A stretch of 16,493 nt of DNA, from assembly GCA_964584125.1 (NCBI GenBank), contig CAZOYP010000057.1, positions 1-16,493 of the forward strand, read 5' to 3'. Shown one piece after another: positions 14,125 to 16,493 of this stretch (the stretch's first letter is position 1; every line of letters starts with the position of its first letter). The notes beneath the pieces are model-generated. The model saw only the letters and a program-made list of their open reading frames with translations. It did no database searches and was not told the DNA's origin. This DNA is from Nitromaritima sp964584125 (GTDB taxonomy: Bacteria; Nitrospinota; Nitrospinia; Nitrospinales; VA-1). The translations under genes and the position numbers were made by a program.

Positions 14125-15254
14125 TGTCTTTACTTCATCGTTACGTTCTTAGAAGGTTTATCTATTACTATGTTTTATCAGCGGCAGGCTTGATTGGTAT
14201 CTTTCTTGTTGTTGATTTTTTTGAGCGAGTTGATGAGTTTGTTCGGCGGGATGTGCCCTATTCGGATCTTATTTACTATTATATTTGTAAGATGCCTGGG
14301 ATAGCTTTTTATATGGCACCACAGGCTGTCTTACTAGCGACCGTAATCACTTTGGCTGTCTTAGCACGTGATAACGAGATCATCGCCATGAGAGCGGGTG
14401 GAATAGGTGTAGTAGGGATTACCTATCCGATCATAGGTGCGGCGTTTGTGGTTGCTCTTTTGGTCCTTGCGAGTAGTGAATATATTGCTCCTAGTGCTAC
14501 CAAAAAAATGAATTATATTTTTGAGGTAAAGGTTCAAGGGAACCCATCTTATGGAGATACTTATATCGAAATAGAGCGCGCAGGAGGGGAAGCTTGGTTT
14601 GTTGCCAAAGATGGAGCTATTTGGAATATTCGTCAGTTTGATCCAGAAAAAGCGATAGTGAGCGGTGCTAGAATTTTTTATAGATTTAAGAATGGGATGA
14701 TTCGAAAACGCATCGATGTAAAAGAAGTGGTTTGGAACGATCTACATTGGGAGTTTTTCGATGGTTATATACGCACTTTTGGTAAGGATGGGCGAGGCAC
14801 GACAGAGTATTTTGAAAAAAAAATTATCCCAACTTTGGAAACTCCTAATGATCTTGTGAAAAATATAGTTACTCATAGTGATGAGATGAGTTTGCGAGAA
14901 TTGTACAAAGAAATTCAAGAGATGAAGTTAGAAGGGAAAGATACTTTAAAGAATAGGGTAGAATTTCACCAGAAAATATCATACCCGTTTATTAGTATTG
15001 TGTTGGCGATTCTAGCCATACCTCTTTCCTTGCGTTCGAGCCGTCATGGAGGAGTTTTGTTCTGCGTAGGGATCAATTTGGCTATGGGGTTTGTATTTTC
15101 CTTTTTGTATGCGATGGGAGTTTCTCTTGGTTTTGGCGGATTTTTTAATCCTATTCTTGCAGCGTGGGGTCCTTTCCTGCTTTTTTCATCTCTCGGGTTT
15201 TATCTTCTGTTTACCTTAGACAGCGAATATGTCATTCCTAGGCTGAAGTTATGA
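14121..15254 (+). CDS. lptG: LPS export permease, LptF/LptG family (LptG-like)
   Basis: The product has 377 residues with the YjgP/YjgQ family layout: three N-terminal membrane segments (about 12-34, 62-82, 98-118), a periplasmic beta-jellyroll (about 125-270), and three more membrane segments from about 283 to the end. LLHRYVLRRF at the start, ARDNEIIAMRAGG (82-94) and SEYIAP (119-124) align better with E. coli LptG than with LptF. With LptF and the LptB ATPase, such a protein extracts lipopolysaccharide from the inner membrane. Only one permease gene is here, so the partner lies elsewhere. ATG overlaps the kinase stop (ATGATG, so codon 2 is also possible), with a G-rich ribosome-binding site at about 14108-14114. 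The next gene overlaps by ATGA. Confidence 0.92.
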   Translation: MMSLLHRYVLRRFIYYYVLSAAGLIGIFLVVDFFERVDEFVRRDVPYSDLIYYYICKMPGIAFYMAPQAVLLATVITLAVLARDNEIIAMRAGGIGVVGITYPIIGAAFVVALLVLASSEYIAPSATKKMNYIFEVKVQGNPSYGDTYIEIERAGGEAWFVAKDGAIWNIRQFDPEKAIVSGARIFYRFKNGMIRKRIDVKEVVWNDLHWEFFDGYIRTFGKDGRGTTEYFEKKIIPTLETPNDLVKNIVTHSDEMSLRELYKEIQEMKLEGKDTLKNRVEFHQKISYPFISIVLAILAIPLSLRSSRHGGVLFCVGINLAMGFVFSFLYAMGVSLGFGGFFNPILAAWGPFLLFSSLGFYLLFTLDSEYVIPRLKL

Positions 15255-16174
15255 CTCGTTTAGCGTCAATTGATATAGGTACCAATACGGCTCGGCTTCT
15301 TATTCTAGAAAAAAAAACAGATGGAGGTTTAATAGAACTTAGTCAGGCAAGGGCAATTACCCGACTGGGGAAGGGTATGAGCACAGAAAAAAAACTATTG
15401 GATGATAGGGTAGATAAAACTATTTCGGTGCTCGCCAAATTTCGGAATGAGTGTCGTAAGTTTGAACCTTTAGTTATTCGAGCAGTAGCTACTAGCGCTG
15501 TAAGAGAAGCTGATAATCAGAAAGAATTTCTTTTGAAAATAAAGAAAGAAGTGGGACTAGATGTTGAGGTTATTCCCTGGGAAAAAGAAGCTGATCTGAT
15601 GGTAAAAGGAGTGTTATGGAAATTACCAAGTGTTAAAAGGGATATTCTAGCATTTGATATTGGAGGCGGTAGTACTGAGTTTATTTTGGCTAGAGATAAG
15701 AAAATTGTTTCAGCAGTAGGAACAAAGTTAGGGACAGTCCGGTTAACGGAAAAATTTATTTCACAACATCCTACTGACTTGAAAGAATTTAAGGCATTGG
15801 AATCATATTTGCGAAGAGAGCTCAACCTCGTGAAAATAAAGCTTTCAGATTTTTTACCTGAAGTACTTATTGGCACAGCTGGAACGGTTACTACGCTTGC
15901 TGCAATTGATGGTGATGTTGATCCCTACGACCCTGAAAAAATACACGGAGGGAGCCTAGCCTTTAAGCGAGTCGAAGAGCTTTTGGAAGATTTAAAAAAG
16001 AGATCTCTCGTGGAAAGGATGGCAATGAAAGTATTGGAAAAAGGGCGTGAGGATTTAATCATAGTAGGAGGCGCTTTGGTTCTTGAAACTATGAGAACTT
16101 TTGAATGCAACTCATTGATGGTTAGTGAATATGGATTACGAGAAGGGATAGTGTTGGATGCTGCGAATCAGTGA
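15251..16174 (+). CDS. Ppx/GppA family phosphatase, short form
   Basis: The product has 307 residues and comprises the two ASKHA subdomains only; the C-terminal helical part of E. coli Ppx and GppA (about 500 residues) is absent, as in many short bacterial members. SIDIGTNTARLL (6-17) is the phosphate-1 motif, ATSAVREADN (80-89) is conserved, DIGGGSTEF (136-144) is phosphate-2, and GTAGTVTTLAA lies near 218. The family hydrolyses polyphosphate or pppGpp; which one cannot be told from sequence. The usual ISGxEEA loop reads IPWEKEA (108-114), with Glu113 the probable catalytic glutamate. It overlaps the permease gene by ATGA and so is probably translationally coupled to it. A run of nine A lies at 15309-15317 inside the gene. 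Confidence 0.93.
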   Translation: MTRLASIDIGTNTARLLILEKKTDGGLIELSQARAITRLGKGMSTEKKLLDDRVDKTISVLAKFRNECRKFEPLVIRAVATSAVREADNQKEFLLKIKKEVGLDVEVIPWEKEADLMVKGVLWKLPSVKRDILAFDIGGGSTEFILARDKKIVSAVGTKLGTVRLTEKFISQHPTDLKEFKALESYLRRELNLVKIKLSDFLPEVLIGTAGTVTTLAAIDGDVDPYDPEKIHGGSLAFKRVEELLEDLKKRSLVERMAMKVLEKGREDLIIVGGALVLETMRTFECNSLMVSEYGLREGIVLDAANQ

Positions 16175-16217
16175 TGGTAAAGGTGAATGTGATGTTAGAT
16201 CGTTCTCGTGATAGAGT

Positions 16218-16246
16218 TTGACAAGATAATTCAATTAAGTTATCGT
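16218..16246 (+). promoter_or_regulatory. Possible promoter of ilvB
   Basis: TTGACA (16218-16223) is a perfect -35 hexamer and is followed after 17 bp by TATCGT (16241-16246), which matches four of six -10 positions. Transcription would begin near 16253. That would make the ATG at 16259 almost leaderless, while the ATG at 16337 would have a leader of about 84 nt. Confidence 0.4.
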
Positions 16247-16258
16247 TTTTCCTGGCTT

Positions 16259-16493
16259 ATGAAGATAAAAAAAGAAAAATTAAAGGGCAAAAGCTTGGTT
16301 GCGTTGAAAAACGTAAAAACTCCAGCAGGTCGACCCATGAAGGGAAGGGATATCCTCGTCAAAGCATTAGAGAATGAAGGTGTAACGGTTATTTTCGGTT
16401 ATCCGGGCGGAGCCTCAATGGAAATTCACCAAGGACTTACCCAAAGTAAAAAGATTCGCATGGTTTTGCCTCGTCATGAACAGGGAGGATCTT
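16259..16493 (+). CDS. ilvB: Acetolactate synthase large subunit, N-terminal 78 codons (cut by window edge)
   Basis: The frame runs off the right edge. From the second possible start, MKGRDILVKALENEG leads into VIFGYPGGASMEIHQ and then LPRHEQGGS. These are the N-terminal landmarks of thiamine-diphosphate-dependent acetolactate synthase: the FGYPGG turn and the Glu of RHEQ, which contacts the cofactor's pyrimidine. The enzyme makes acetolactate for valine, leucine and isoleucine. HEQGG instead of the commoner HEQGA is seen in some branches of the family. Two starts fit: ATG at 16259 adds 26 mostly basic residues and has no ribosome-binding site, whereas ATG at 16337 gives the usual family N-terminus and is preceded by CAGGTC. 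I regard 16337 as at least as likely. It is separated from the phosphatase gene by 84 bases. Confidence 0.9.
   Translation, partial: MKIKKEKLKGKSLVALKNVKTPAGRPMKGRDILVKALENEGVTVIFGYPGGASMEIHQGLTQSKKIRMVLPRHEQGGS

Overview
This AT-rich window (about 40% G+C by eye) comes from a Gram-negative bacterium. That follows from an LPS-export permease (LptF/LptG family), Sec signal peptides, a lipoprotein, and many periplasmic or exported c-type cytochromes. The gene style resembles Nitrospinota, Nitrospirota or Desulfobacterota-type marine or sediment bacteria. That placement is an impression from protein families, not a test.

Left part (1-4208). A cobalamin-binding radical SAM enzyme reads leftwards and is cut by the window edge before its iron-sulfur motif. 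It is divergent from a secreted protein of twelve NHL repeats spaced almost exactly 56 residues apart. That gene has an exact-consensus promoter (TTGACA, 16 bp, TATAAT) and a leader of about 120 nt. A small secreted protein with an NTF2-like look and four cysteines follows.

Centre (4209-10413). This is the most distinctive part: four consecutive, tightly packed c-type cytochrome genes with 12, 10, 2 and 1 haem-binding motifs, 25 haems in total. The first two are diverged paralogues overlapping by ATGA, the third starts on the base after the second's stop, and the fourth is a TTG-started lipoprotein. No porin, quinone-reactive membrane subunit or recognisable catalytic subunit lies beside them. 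The set reads as a periplasmic or envelope electron-transfer chain of unknown donor and acceptor.

Right part (10414-16493). These are mostly housekeeping and envelope genes: a DUF1015 protein, the ribosome-assembly GTPase EngB, a convergent small thioredoxin-like [2Fe-2S] ferredoxin with its own promoter and terminator, then a coupled run of a sugar-kinase-like phosphotransferase (AmgK-like), an LptG-type permease and a short Ppx/GppA phosphatase. Last is the 5' end of an acetolactate synthase large subunit (ilvB), cut by the right edge.

No gene-free stretch exceeds 300 bases. The longest is the 286-base divergent region 950-1235. I saw no tRNA, rRNA, CRISPR array, insertion sequence or phage gene.
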